The translations under genes and the position numbers were made by a program. A DNA stretch of 64,000 nt from Bradyrhizobium sp. CB2312 (lineage in GTDB: Bacteria; Pseudomonadota; Alphaproteobacteria; Rhizobiales; Xanthobacteraceae), in NCBI RefSeq assembly GCF_029714425.1, contig NZ_CP121668.1, forward strand, positions 2,005,501 through 2,069,500, written 5' to 3'. Numbering within the stretch: position 1 is the stretch's first letter; each line of letters begins with the position of its first letter. Shown here piece by piece: positions 8,201 to 15,842 of the stretch. A model generated the notes under the pieces. The model was not told the origin of the DNA, did not search any database, and saw only the letters and a list, made by a program, of their open reading frames with translations.

Positions 8201-9983
8201 CTCTCAGCTAAATTGGTTGTGGTTCTCCGATCGGCGGAAGTTGATGGTGATTCACACAAGCACCGCCGACCTCTTCGATCTCGAGCAGTCAACGCGCGGC
8301 TCCGTGGACTTGTTTGCGAAGAGCGATGATCGGAATTACTGGGCACCACGCACAATCTGCGTGTCCGACGATGGCGAGAAGATACTTGTCGCAGATGGAA
8401 GCCGAGCTGGAACTGTTGAGCAATTAACCATCGAGTGGAAAGCGGCTCCTTTTGTTACAGCTCGAACAACCTTACTGAGCGCAGACAAGCAATCAACGCA
8501 GTCAGGATCGTGCGTTGTCTCTCCGAATGGAAAATATGCGGCTGTTATAAAATCCGTGGGAGGTGGGGAAAGCACGTTGGCATCCTGGATCGAGTGGTTG
8601 CCGCTTAAGGAGGGAGCTACTGAAACCTCCTTCAGATCAGAATGGGAATTGTCGACGCAGGGAAGTGCGCTCTCCCATGTAGCATATAGTTTGGATTCGT
8701 CTCGCATTTTGGCTTGGCGTCAAGGTGTAGGGATGTTCGTGTTCCGTGTTCGCTCGACAGACCTCCCGCCGCTGGCCCAGTTGCCCTTCATTCAGATGTC
8801 GCCGGCGTTGCCCGATCCGATTTATCGCCGATTTTCGCCGAAAACCATCAGCGCTACGCGTCAGAATTCAGTTTTGATCGCGTACTCGGACAATGATGTC
8901 CGTCACTACGACTTTGCCGCGGGTGCTGAGAAGATCGTTCCTATACGTGACATTGGCGCAATTCTTGATGGTGATGTTCTTGACGATGGAACGATCACGG
9001 TTTGTGGCGCTGGGGGGATCTACCGCCTCGCGAGCGACGGGAAGGCTGCATCAGTTGAGAGCCCAGGCCCGGTGCACCAATGCTACGTGAGCGACAACGT
9101 CGCTGTTCTGCAGTTGACAAATAGTGCTCTCGTCTACGATGCAACGTTGCTGACACAAATCGGAAAGATAGCTCTGCCATCAAAGCTGCAGTGGTTCGGG
9201 ACTAAAATCACATCGGAAGCGATAAATGTGTACGCCACGGAGGATGGCAACAGATTCCTGCGCTGGACGACTCGCAGGTCGAGCCCAGAGGCGTTCGGCT
9301 CCTCGAAGAGTATTCAACTGAATCTCATCAAGACCGATGGTCGAGTTCGGCGTCGCAGCGACTTACGATGGCGGTTCGACGAAATTTTTCTGCTAACTAT
9401 CCAATTCATCGAGCAGTTCAAGTCTGTTTTGAAGGTCTATGATATCGAAACAGGCGCTGAAACCTCGCGCCTCGGAGCGCCCAATGGTGGTTGGCCCGAG
9501 TGGATTGAGGATATCTCTTACGTCCAGAGAACCCCGCAGGGAGACCTGGCAATGGTCCTTCAGATTGGATGTCGTGGCAGAGGGATTGGAAGTTGCGTCG
9601 GGGTCGGTGTGTGGCCCGCTGCCGGCGGACCTCCACGCTATTGGGTCGAAGTGAATGGTGTAGAGGGCAATGTTGTCGCGGGCCGACCTGTGGCGGGTGA
9701 TCCGGTCGGGCAGATTGTCTTGCAAGACTTCAAGAAGCTGACATGGCTGCGGATCGCGGATGGATCGATCATTGGTTCGCTAACGCTCATGGATATCGGG
9801 TCTAGCCAGCCGCCGATCCCCTGGCCTTCTCTGGATGCCACTGGCCGTTGGCAATTGCCATCTGAAGCGGGTTACCGCGCGGTAATTGATGCGATGCGCT
9901 TAGGCGGCCTGCACGATGCATCCTCGCTTACAAGCGCCACAATAGGTGCGGCCGAAGAGACGATGCCTGAGGAGCTTAAGTAG
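5283..9983 (+). CDS. Trypsin-like protease fused to nSTAND NTPase, membrane helix and beta-rich sensor
   Basis: 1566 residues. Residues 1-230 form a trypsin-like protease with a complete apparent triad: His39 (LLTAFHVV), Asp85 (DWALL) and Ser174 (GLSGAP). A linker typical of nSTAND1 proteins (PFRYLHWYGTEHAEVFFGR, about 250-268) leads into the NTPase: Walker A GASGIGKSS at 292-300, Walker B VIVLDQIEEVF at 350-360, and SFRSEW at 395-400. A winged-helix and helical region follows. One membrane helix lies at about 692-714, and the last 850 residues are beta-rich with propeller-like units (LKIWDVDNDR, LKVYDIETGAE). It ends the caspase-hydrolase operon. STAND proteins are signal-triggered switches; here the N-terminal protease would be the effector. 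Codon and base use are clearly less GC-rich than the core genes. Confidence 0.85.
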   Translation: MTPEVKAAIGRLRAIRLDGKEGVGSAFVVGKRHLLTAFHVVGDRAASAAKGSLALYRDLWFEPMGLESERVSVKIVEDASDAVADWALLEATRDFSGIRPLPLGEIAESEIEGQLGKLLFETWGFPTLARLTGSGVAISGRVQDRDARYQDAWTYQLFSENAAAALGDPLNGLSGAPCLVDGAVVGIIRSNLIAQARTGAVEVPHIAGGILYACPLATTSLQERCASYGLALDPIRGLPGLPRQKLPVEPFRYLHWYGTEHAEVFFGRNRKVRSLYFQVTDENTPAVTLFYGASGIGKSSLLEAGLLPRLSLYHEVGVSRREASRRLIDIFSDTLDVARTASQETGRPAVIVLDQIEEVFADPKVDGNAELVSLAQRIKGELAQRNDHLLKIILSFRSEWLANVRTRLTDEGLAVGEFYLERLARDEIEEIVRGISSTERLRKFYQFAVDKDLPRRVADDLLEDPSSPVSPVLSIILTRMWNEARNGRPDEWRLSVQTYEERMRSRLDLNRFLAEQLDAVAQTHPEDIASGLVTDVLYRHTTGYGTATELSGSEIEKLYGKSVSGGQADHVLDVMRSLGTNSLLYSIEHNTTVSPGEQGGITRLAHDTLAPLVRANYDTSVKPGQRAERILQSRVQDWDPAHPESGLIDPVDLAVVEHGKSGMRAWTEREASLIAASAASRDQSARRDKVAKAFAVLAVLLIAAVTGVAATFYFKGNHWLDLYKTATARFYLAESLGSLQPDPKFNNPAAALALAYAAQSIKPNPRASEIIAKALQSVPYWRKLDLGGSPVLFEEDDEGDQTVVTPDIRRVVVRSDTNRLKIWDVDNDRIIDQVDLMPDERVNIAARHRGAVLVIKRPDGNGQGLSSFRLFDLTAERPLEALTTIVQGARDVTCAENASRCFFLFPDGKIELFDNVKGIRKAAASNLSYGAAHKLVTDAGGDALVIAGPERSYILRSDPNGNLVQVFEESGESSQLNWLWFSDRRKLMVIHTSTADLFDLEQSTRGSVDLFAKSDDRNYWAPRTICVSDDGEKILVADGSRAGTVEQLTIEWKAAPFVTARTTLLSADKQSTQSGSCVVSPNGKYAAVIKSVGGGESTLASWIEWLPLKEGATETSFRSEWELSTQGSALSHVAYSLDSSRILAWRQGVGMFVFRVRSTDLPPLAQLPFIQMSPALPDPIYRRFSPKTISATRQNSVLIAYSDNDVRHYDFAAGAEKIVPIRDIGAILDGDVLDDGTITVCGAGGIYRLASDGKAASVESPGPVHQCYVSDNVAVLQLTNSALVYDATLLTQIGKIALPSKLQWFGTKITSEAINVYATEDGNRFLRWTTRRSSPEAFGSSKSIQLNLIKTDGRVRRRSDLRWRFDEIFLLTIQFIEQFKSVLKVYDIETGAETSRLGAPNGGWPEWIEDISYVQRTPQGDLAMVLQIGCRGRGIGSCVGVGVWPAAGGPPRYWVEVNGVEGNVVAGRPVAGDPVGQIVLQDFKKLTWLRIADGSIIGSLTLMDIGSSQPPIPWPSLDATGRWQLPSEAGYRAVIDAMRLGGLHDASSLTSATIGAAEETMPEELK

Positions 9984-10492
9984 TCAGTCGTCGAGCGTCG
10001 GCAGCGAGGCTGGGGCCATATTCGGCAGTGGCTCTTCAGCGGCCTGGCTTGGCCGCAGAAGGCAATGATTGAGAACCCTTCACGCATTTCGGAAAGTGAA
10101 GCTCCGGTCCGGAGAGAGCTTTATACAAGTTGAGATGCCGCCCATCTTGGCAATAGCGGCCCGATTTGGCCGACGTTCCACAGCACGAAACTCAGGGATC
10201 GATTCGACCCGCTGCGGTTGCATTTGGAGCCGGTAAATTGTATCACCAGCACAAGACACAGTCGCTTAGACGCGGCGATTTTCGTTGATTTCGCTGAAGA
10301 ATTTCTGGCCAGGGTAGAGAGTCCCTCCCCCGCTACCAAATGTTTCTTCACCCGCTGTACAGCCTTAGAATGGCGCTCCCAAAGTTCCTGCGGGCGGCCC
10401 TCTGCCTCAACGCCGGTGGTACGTGATCGATGCGAGACGCGCAACCTCGCCCGACCTGTTCGCCCTGCTTGCATCCATCGGGATAAATCACG
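9984..10492. other. Intergenic gap downstream of the STAND gene
   Basis: I see no reliable gene. Several short frames are open on both strands but none has a good start site or recognisable family. One fragment (about 10370-10590, plus strand) reads plausibly as protein for a short way, so this may be decayed coding DNA belonging to the HEPN remnant that follows. Confidence 0.35.
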
Positions 10493-11032
10493 ATGACGAT
10501 TCAAGAACCCCTGTCGCTTGCAGATATCGCTACGCAATTCAGCACTATCGATCCCAGCTTCACCAGCTTCCACGGCAAGCTATTTAGCTTCATCCCACCG
10601 GATCCTCAGCGATTTCATGATCTTTGCCGCTCGTTGACCCTCAAGGCCGACATTTTTCCGAACAGGCATCCAGCGATCGCAATCGTAAGAAAGCTGGCAA
10701 GCTGAGTTCCACTGCAATCGAAGCAAGTGTTGGCCGTGGAGAACGGGCAGTTCCAGATGCTGGCGCAGGTAGGCCCGCTAGCTCTCCCAGACTGCACATA
10801 TCTGGCTCTGATTTCTCCGGTTACGAGCGAAGGTGCGGAAAGGCTCTACACTCCCGCGTTTGAATCGATCAGTTTTCTGCGGGCGTTTATTTCGCTCAGT
10901 TTCGGAAAGCTCCCCTTCTACACTTCAATAGCTGATTTCAACTTCAACGCGAAAGGCGAACTTAGCTTGGCAGGCGAAGTGGTGCGACGGCCTCTTTACG
11001 GTGATGTCTTAAGATTCTGGATGCTGGACTGA
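10493..11032 (+). pseudogene. Decayed N-terminal half of an ApeA-like HEPN protein gene
   Basis: An ATG frame from 10493 is interrupted by an in-frame TGA at 10703-10705 and then continues in the same frame to 11032. The second part (LPFYTSIADFNFNAKGELSL) looks like the N-terminal domain that precedes the HEPN domain in ApeA-like proteins. The following HEPN segment is in another frame, beginning inside the stop codon of this one. The simplest reading is one gene of about 320 codons broken by a nonsense mutation and a frameshift. Family assignment of this half is tentative. Confidence 0.5.
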
Positions 11033-11451
11033 TGAACGAAATCGCGAGTCGGCTAGCGCTCCAGCAGGACGAATTCCGAGATCGTCTGAAGCGGGCGTGC
11101 AATTTCATCAATGCGGCAATGGATCAAAAAGACGAGGCATTCCGATTTTCCTCGTACTGGATTGCTCTCGAAATCATTGTCGGAGGAACCAGCGATGCCA
11201 TTCGATCGAAATTGGCTGCTGCATACGGCGAGCGCAATAAATCCTTCGCGGACGAGAGGCTATTCTACAAAGAGATAGAGCGCCGCCGGCATGATCTCGT
11301 ACATAAGGGCTCCTTCGGGACGCTGCAGTCCTATCAAGAGCGGTTAATGCAGCTCTATTTTTGGGACATTGTGATGGCGCGCATCGGTCTTAAGCGTCGT
11401 GGGCTCGCGCTACTGTTTGCAGAGAGTGGGCTGCGACTTTCGCGGGAGTGA
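11032..11451 (+). CDS. ApeA-like HEPN-domain protein (C-terminal fragment)
   Basis: 139 residues resembling the C-terminal HEPN domain of ApeA-like proteins: a conserved helix FRFSSYWIALEIIVGG and the R-x4-H RNase-type motif in RRHDLVHKG. HEPN domains of this kind act as RNases in anti-phage defence. The start overlaps the preceding broken frame (TGATG), which suggests separation by a frameshift rather than an independent gene. Its stop codon coincides with the first bases of a dispersed repeat that begins at 11450, so the original C-terminus may have been cut off by the repeat. It may be translated but is probably non-functional alone. Confidence 0.55.
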   Translation: MNEIASRLALQQDEFRDRLKRACNFINAAMDQKDEAFRFSSYWIALEIIVGGTSDAIRSKLAAAYGERNKSFADERLFYKEIERRRHDLVHKGSFGTLQSYQERLMQLYFWDIVMARIGLKRRGLALLFAESGLRLSRE

Positions 11452-11695
11452 GGGAGGCCAGAACGAACTCGGCTCCCGGGAGAGCACGGCATAAGCCGTC
11501 CGACCATTGCGCAGGGAAGGCCGAGTGATTGGCTCCACCTGTATGCTGCTGTGCGGTCCTCCTTCGCGCACTTTTCGCGCAGCGGACCGCGGGTGCGAGG
11601 TCAGCACCCGGCCTTCCCTGCGCCCTCTTGACTCGAGAGGGTGAGAGATGAAGTAAAGCTCGGGCGGATTGCGCCGCGAGAGCGCGAAGGCGTGT
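11450..11695 (+). repeat. Dispersed repeat of about 245 bp, copy 1
   Basis: This stretch is closely similar, in the same orientation, to 33422-33668. Both copies begin GAGGGAGGCCAGAACGAAC and contain a perfect 15-base inverted repeat (GCGCAGGGAAGGCCG and its complement; here 11509-11523 and 11609-11623). Open frames on its minus strand, such as one containing RPSLRNGRTAYAVLS, are artefacts that I recognise as widespread in Bradyrhizobium annotation. No transposase is present, so it is likely a non-autonomous intergenic element. Confidence 0.75.
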
Positions 11696-11918
11696 CTGCT
11701 GTTTGACACTGTCTGCTGTTCGACGATCGAGGCCGACCACAGGCTTGGCGGTCGACACGGAATCCGCCTGACGACGTCAGACGTGAAGGAACACTTCAAC
11801 ATGATCGAAGCTTGAATCGGCGGGTCGGCATCGCCGCCGATGGCTGGCCTGCGCGGTCCCGCCTCCAGCCGCCCATACCCCCCCGGGCGGGGCTGCGCTT
11901 CATGATGAGGAGACGCAA

Positions 11919-12080
11919 TTGTCCGAGTCGAACGAGCAAGAGATCAGGGAGCGCGCGCATCAATTGTGGGAGCGTGCCGGCAAGCCGGAAGGCCGCAAGG
12001 ATGAATTCTGGCACGCGGCCGAGCAGGAGCTGCGCAACGAGAACAGGTCCAGCACTATGCGGACGCCGGATACGCTGTGA
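11919..12080 (+). CDS. DUF2934-domain small protein, 53 residues
   Basis: A short gene read from TTG at 11919, with AGGAGA five bases upstream at 11908-11913. The product contains the DUF2934 signature IRERAHQLWERAGKP followed by KDEFWHAAEQEL, and ends at TGA 12078-12080. No in-frame ATG lies closer to the ribosome-binding site. DUF2934 proteins are small soluble proteins of unknown function, common and often multicopy in rhizobia. It stands alone and faces the minus-strand binding-protein gene. Confidence 0.75.
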   Translation: MSESNEQEIRERAHQLWERAGKPEGRKDEFWHAAEQELRNENRSSTMRTPDTL

Positions 12081-12097
12081 CCGGCGTCTCGCGATCA

Positions 12098-12132
12098 AGA
12101 AAAAGCCGCCGGGTTCTGCACCCTGGCGGCTT
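12098..12132 (-). terminator. Intrinsic terminator for the minus-strand binding-protein gene
   Basis: An 8-bp perfect GC-rich stem (12103-12110 with 12125-12132, extendable inward) is followed on the minus strand by a T-rich run, the complement of AGAAAAA at 12098-12104. It lies about 190 bases past the stop of the minus-strand gene ending at 12325. Confidence 0.6.
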
Positions 12133-12324
12133 CGAGAAGTCCTGAGCTGTTGATCGCCTCCGCAGCCTCATGCGTACCGCCGTTACCTTGTTTGCGGCCA
12201 TGCCCCGAGGAGTCTAGGCGAGGGCGCCTGATTCTGCTGTGACCCGAAGCACACATCACGCGGAATGTCGCAGAGCCCGCGGGCCAGCGCGGGCCTCGCG
12301 TTCGCCGCGCCTCCGCGCGCGTCC

Positions 12325-14115
12325 TCAGACCCGATACCAGCTTGCCAGATTCCACGTGATGGTGTCCCAGCCCGAGATGTCGGTCATCAGGCTGTTGACG
12401 CTGGCGTTGACGATGTGGCGCGAGAGCAGCGGCAGGAAGACGTGGGCCTCGCAGAAGGTCTCGTCGACCTTGATCAGCAGCGCGGCGCGCTTGACCGGGT
12501 CGAGCTCGCTCTGCGCGGCCTTGTAGGCCTTGTCGGCTTCGGGATCGGAATAGCGCGAATTGTTGCGGCCGAGCCATTTGTTGTCCTTGGTCGCGATCTC
12601 CCAGGATACGCACTGGTTGAGCAAGCGCTCCGGATCGGGCTGCGGCTGCGTCGTGTTGTACATCTCCATGTCGGCGTAGAATTTCGAGTAGGTGTCGGGA
12701 TTGCCGACATCCGAGGAGAAGAACACCGAGGCGGTGACCGCCTTGATCTCGATCTCGATGCCGGCCTTCTGGCAGGCCTGCTTGATGATGGCTTGCGTCT
12801 TCTGCCGCGGGCCATTGGTCGAGGTCTGGAACACGTATTTGAGCTTCTTGCCGTCCTTCTCGCGGATGCCGTCCGCGCCCCTGGTCCAGCCGGCCTCGTC
12901 GAGGATCTTGTTCGCCTTGTCGATGTCGAACTCGTATTTCAGCTTGGGGGACTTGAACTGCTTGGGGGCGTTGACGAAGCTCGCGGTTGCGAGGGCGCCG
13001 CGTCCATAGATGAACTTCTGGATCGAATCGCGGTCGATCAAGAGATTGATCGCGCGGCGAACGGCGGGATCGGACAGCGTCGGGTGCTTGGTCTTGACGC
13101 TCGAACGCTCGCCGTCGACCTCGGTCCAGGGGTCCGTCGTGTTGAGGATGATGAACTCGACATTGCCGGAAGGCGTGATGTCGAGCTTGCCTTTGCCGCC
13201 CGCCTCCATGCGCTTGAGGACCTCCTCCTCCACCTGCATGTTCCAGGCGAAGTCGTATTCGCCGGTCTGCAGCACGGCGCGCGCCGCGGAGACCGCGTCG
13301 CCGCCGCCCTTGATCTCGAGCGTGTCGAAATGCGGTTGGTTCTTGATGTGATAGTCGGGATTGCGTTCGGCGCGGATCAAGTCGCCCGGCTTGAACTCGA
13401 CGAACCTGTACGGCCCGGTGCCGACGGGCTTCAGATTGCCGGGAGCCTCGCGTGACTTTGCGCCGATATAATCGGCGAAATGATGCTTCGGCAGGATCTG
13501 GCCGACCTGGCCGCCGACGAACGGGTCGGCCCAGAACGGCGTCGGCGCCTTGAAGATCACCTTGACGGCGTGGTCGTCGATCTTCTCGACCGTGATGTTC
13601 TGATAGGAGCCCGTGGTGAACGCCGCGGTCGCAGAATCCGCGGCGTATTGCCAGGTGAAGACGACGTCGTCGGCGGTGAAGGGCTTGCCGTCATGCCATC
13701 TGACGCCCTGCTTCAGCTTCCAGATCACGCTCATGCCGTCGGCCGCAAGGCCACCGTTCGCCTTGGTCGGAACCTCGGCGGCAAGGCAGGGGACCAGATT
13801 GCCGTCCTTGTCCCAGCCGGCGAGCGGCTCGAAGAAGATGCGCGAGGCGATCTGGTCCTTGGTGCCGAGCGCGAAATGCGGATTGAGCAGGGTGGGCGCC
13901 TGCCAGAGCAGGAGCTTCAGCAGGCCGCCGCCGCCGGCCTTGGTCGGCTTGTAGGGCAGCGTGGCGTCCGCCATCGCCACGTCGTTCCAGAGCAGGATCT
14001 GGCTTGCAACAGGCGCCGCAATCCCGACCGTCGCCATTGTCCGGATGAACGAGCGTCGCGACAGGGTGCCTTGCTTCACCTCCGCGACCAGGTTGCGGAT
14101 TTCGTTCTCGTCCAT
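12325..14115 (-). CDS. Peptide-type ABC transporter substrate-binding protein (family 5), Tat-exported
   Basis: Extracellular solute-binding protein family 5 (Dpp/Opp-like), 596 residues from the ATG at 14115, which has GGAGG upstream. The N-terminus carries a twin-arginine signal (SRRSFIRT) and a hydrophobic stretch, so it is exported folded by Tat. Family hallmarks are visible: GVRWHDGKPFTADDVVFTW, PVGTGPYRF and DPAVRRAINLLIDRD. The frame is open upstream to 14280, but that extension has no ribosome-binding site and would bury the signal. No permease or ATPase genes adjoin, so it probably works with a transporter encoded elsewhere. Ligand unknown. Confidence 0.9.
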   Translation of the reverse strand: MDENEIRNLVAEVKQGTLSRRSFIRTMATVGIAAPVASQILLWNDVAMADATLPYKPTKAGGGGLLKLLLWQAPTLLNPHFALGTKDQIASRIFFEPLAGWDKDGNLVPCLAAEVPTKANGGLAADGMSVIWKLKQGVRWHDGKPFTADDVVFTWQYAADSATAAFTTGSYQNITVEKIDDHAVKVIFKAPTPFWADPFVGGQVGQILPKHHFADYIGAKSREAPGNLKPVGTGPYRFVEFKPGDLIRAERNPDYHIKNQPHFDTLEIKGGGDAVSAARAVLQTGEYDFAWNMQVEEEVLKRMEAGGKGKLDITPSGNVEFIILNTTDPWTEVDGERSSVKTKHPTLSDPAVRRAINLLIDRDSIQKFIYGRGALATASFVNAPKQFKSPKLKYEFDIDKANKILDEAGWTRGADGIREKDGKKLKYVFQTSTNGPRQKTQAIIKQACQKAGIEIEIKAVTASVFFSSDVGNPDTYSKFYADMEMYNTTQPQPDPERLLNQCVSWEIATKDNKWLGRNNSRYSDPEADKAYKAAQSELDPVKRAALLIKVDETFCEAHVFLPLLSRHIVNASVNSLMTDISGWDTITWNLASWYRV

Positions 14116-14347
14116 CAGATGGCCTCCACTTGGAACATTCGTCGCCAGCACCCCATCATGTTTCATCATGGACGAGGCGGCAATGCCGGCAAGGGACGGC
14201 AGGAGCGGAAAACCCTGCGGCGAAATGGCGGAGGCACACGCCCGACAAGCGTGGTCGGTCGCGGCAACGCCTGCATTCACGGGGACGGAGGTGGAACGCC
14301 GCAGCGCGACAGCCGTTCCATCTTTTTAGCGGGATCAGGAGACACCG

Positions 14348-14542
14348 ATGGGCGAGGGAGAAGACCATTTTGCCCGGCTGCTCGGGCGCGCGGCGATGGA
14401 CGTGTGGGGCGACATGCCCCGCGACATCCAGGAGGCGCTGTTCGAGACCGCGATGAAGCAGCGCGACGGCGAGCGCGAAGACCTCGCACGGCTGCTGCAC
14501 GCGCGTCACCCCCGCACGCAGCATCCGGTAAAGCCCGCTTGA
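14348..14542 (+). CDS. Conserved hypothetical small protein, 64 residues
   Basis: Small protein with a CAGGAGA ribosome-binding site six bases before the ATG. The sequence is mostly helical and charged (FARLLGRAAMDVWGDMPRD, then EALFETAMKQRDGERED), with a basic His/Arg-rich tail. I recognise it as a type of short protein found repeatedly in Bradyrhizobium, but no function is known. It is divergent from the binding-protein gene, with 232 bases between their starts. Confidence 0.6.
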   Translation: MGEGEDHFARLLGRAAMDVWGDMPRDIQEALFETAMKQRDGEREDLARLLHARHPRTQHPVKPA

Positions 14543-15059
14543 AGCGCCGGGCCGTTCGTCCCCAAGGAGGAACGTTCACAAACGAACCTCGTTTTCCAGA
14601 CGGCCGTTGCGTCAGACGCGGTGGGCGCGAGAGGCACGCGAATTTGTTCGGCGAGGTGATCTTCGTGAGCGACATGTTTATCGGAATGTCGATCGGAAAA
14701 TGGTACGATCCGATCTCGGAGCGATGGATCGCGCCGCCCGAGGCCAAGCCGGCCGCGAGACGCTCACGCTCGGAGCCGGAGACAAGCCCCGACGTGCGCA
14801 AACGGTGCGAAACCCAGCGTATATGGAATCTGCTGGTCGACAGCGCGCGAGGATGACGTCGAGAGCTTGCGGCTGGCGGTGACGCGCCGGCCGCCCGTCG
14901 CGGGCCTGATCGCCGCCGCGAATTCGTTTCACGTTCGGTGGTGAATCGAGAAGGCGCAGCCCATGACCTGCCGCCAATATGGATATTCATTTCATTGATT
15001 TCGCACGGCGGAGAAGCGAATACGGTTCCCATCATTGCCGCTGACTGCCGGAGACCAAG
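14543..15059. other. Intergenic region upstream of metQ-like gene
   Basis: About 500 bases with at most one doubtful small gene (14665-14856). It is GC-rich with no strong palindromes or terminator that I can see. The metQ-like promoter should lie in the last 150 bases. Confidence 0.35.
14665..14856 (+). CDS. Possible small protein, 63 residues
   Basis: A GTG or ATG (14674) start gives a short product beginning SDMFIGMSIGKWYDPISERW with a basic tail. The frame stays open much further upstream, which is common by chance in GC-rich DNA. GAGGTGAT at 14653-14660 could serve as a ribosome-binding site for the GTG at 14665. No family is recognised, so this is a weak call. Confidence 0.3.
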   Translation: MSDMFIGMSIGKWYDPISERWIAPPEAKPAARRSRSEPETSPDVRKRCETQRIWNLLVDSARG

Positions 15060-15842
15060 ATGTCGTTTCGCCTTCCCCTGATCCTCGCAACCGTGCTCGC
15101 CGCCTGGTCCGCTGCCGCGAGCGCCGAGACCATCAAGATCGGCGTGACGCCAGGACCGCACGCGCAGATCCTCGAGGCGGTGAAGCCGATCGCCGCCAAG
15201 CAGGGCCTCGACATCCAGCTGATCGAATTCTCCGACTACGTCGTGCCGAACGCCGCGCTCGATGCCGGCGAGGTCCAGGCCAATTCGTTCCAGAACCAGC
15301 CTTATCTGGACAACCAGAAGGCCGACCGCGGCTACAAGATCGAGGCCGTCGCGCTGACCGTGAACTTCCCGATCGGCGTCTATTCGAAGAAGCACAAGGC
15401 CTTCGCCGATATCCCTGAGGGCGGCAAGGTCTCGATCCCGAACGACCCGACCAATGGCGGCCGCGTGCTGCTGCTGCTCCGCGACAAGGGCGTGATCAAG
15501 CTGAAGGAGGGCACCGGCTTCAAGCCGACGGTGCTCGACATCACCGAGAATCCGAAGAAGCTGAAGTTCATCGAGGTCGACGCGGCGCAGGCCCCGCGCG
15601 CGCTCGACGACGTCGACGCCGCCGCGATCAACACCAATTACGCAACCCAGGCGGGCCTCGATCCGGTCAAGGACCCGATCCTGCGCGAGGACCCGAAGGG
15701 CCCCTATGTCAACCTGATCGCGGTGCGCACCGCCGACAAGGACAAGCCCTGGGTCAAGACCCTCGTGGACAGCTATCACACGCCCGAGGTCAAGGAGTTC
15801 GTCCTGACCAAGTTCAAGGGCGCGGTGCTGCCGAGCTGGTAG
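15060..15842 (+). CDS. MetQ/NlpA-family ABC transporter substrate-binding protein
   Basis: Periplasmic binding protein of the NlpA (methionine-type) family, 260 residues. An N-terminal signal peptide (about residues 1-22, ending AAASA) has no lipobox cysteine, so the protein is soluble rather than a lipoprotein. Family features include IKIGVTPGPHAQILE at the start and SIPNDPTNGGRVLLLL in the middle. No metN or metI gene adjoins. It lies 125 bases upstream of the LLM-oxidoreductase operon in the same direction and could feed that pathway. Methionine or another sulfur compound is the family-based guess for the ligand. Confidence 0.88.
   Translation: MSFRLPLILATVLAAWSAAASAETIKIGVTPGPHAQILEAVKPIAAKQGLDIQLIEFSDYVVPNAALDAGEVQANSFQNQPYLDNQKADRGYKIEAVALTVNFPIGVYSKKHKAFADIPEGGKVSIPNDPTNGGRVLLLLRDKGVIKLKEGTGFKPTVLDITENPKKLKFIEVDAAQAPRALDDVDAAAINTNYATQAGLDPVKDPILREDPKGPYVNLIAVRTADKDKPWVKTLVDSYHTPEVKEFVLTKFKGAVLPSW

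Noticed and set aside
10121..10573. 150-codon minus-strand frame downstream of the STAND gene
   Set aside because: No recognisable family and no good start; it overlaps the HEPN remnant on the other strand.
14109..14280. N-terminal extension of the family 5 binding protein
   Set aside because: No ribosome-binding site, and it would place 55 residues ahead of the twin-arginine signal; the ATG at 14115 has GGAGG.
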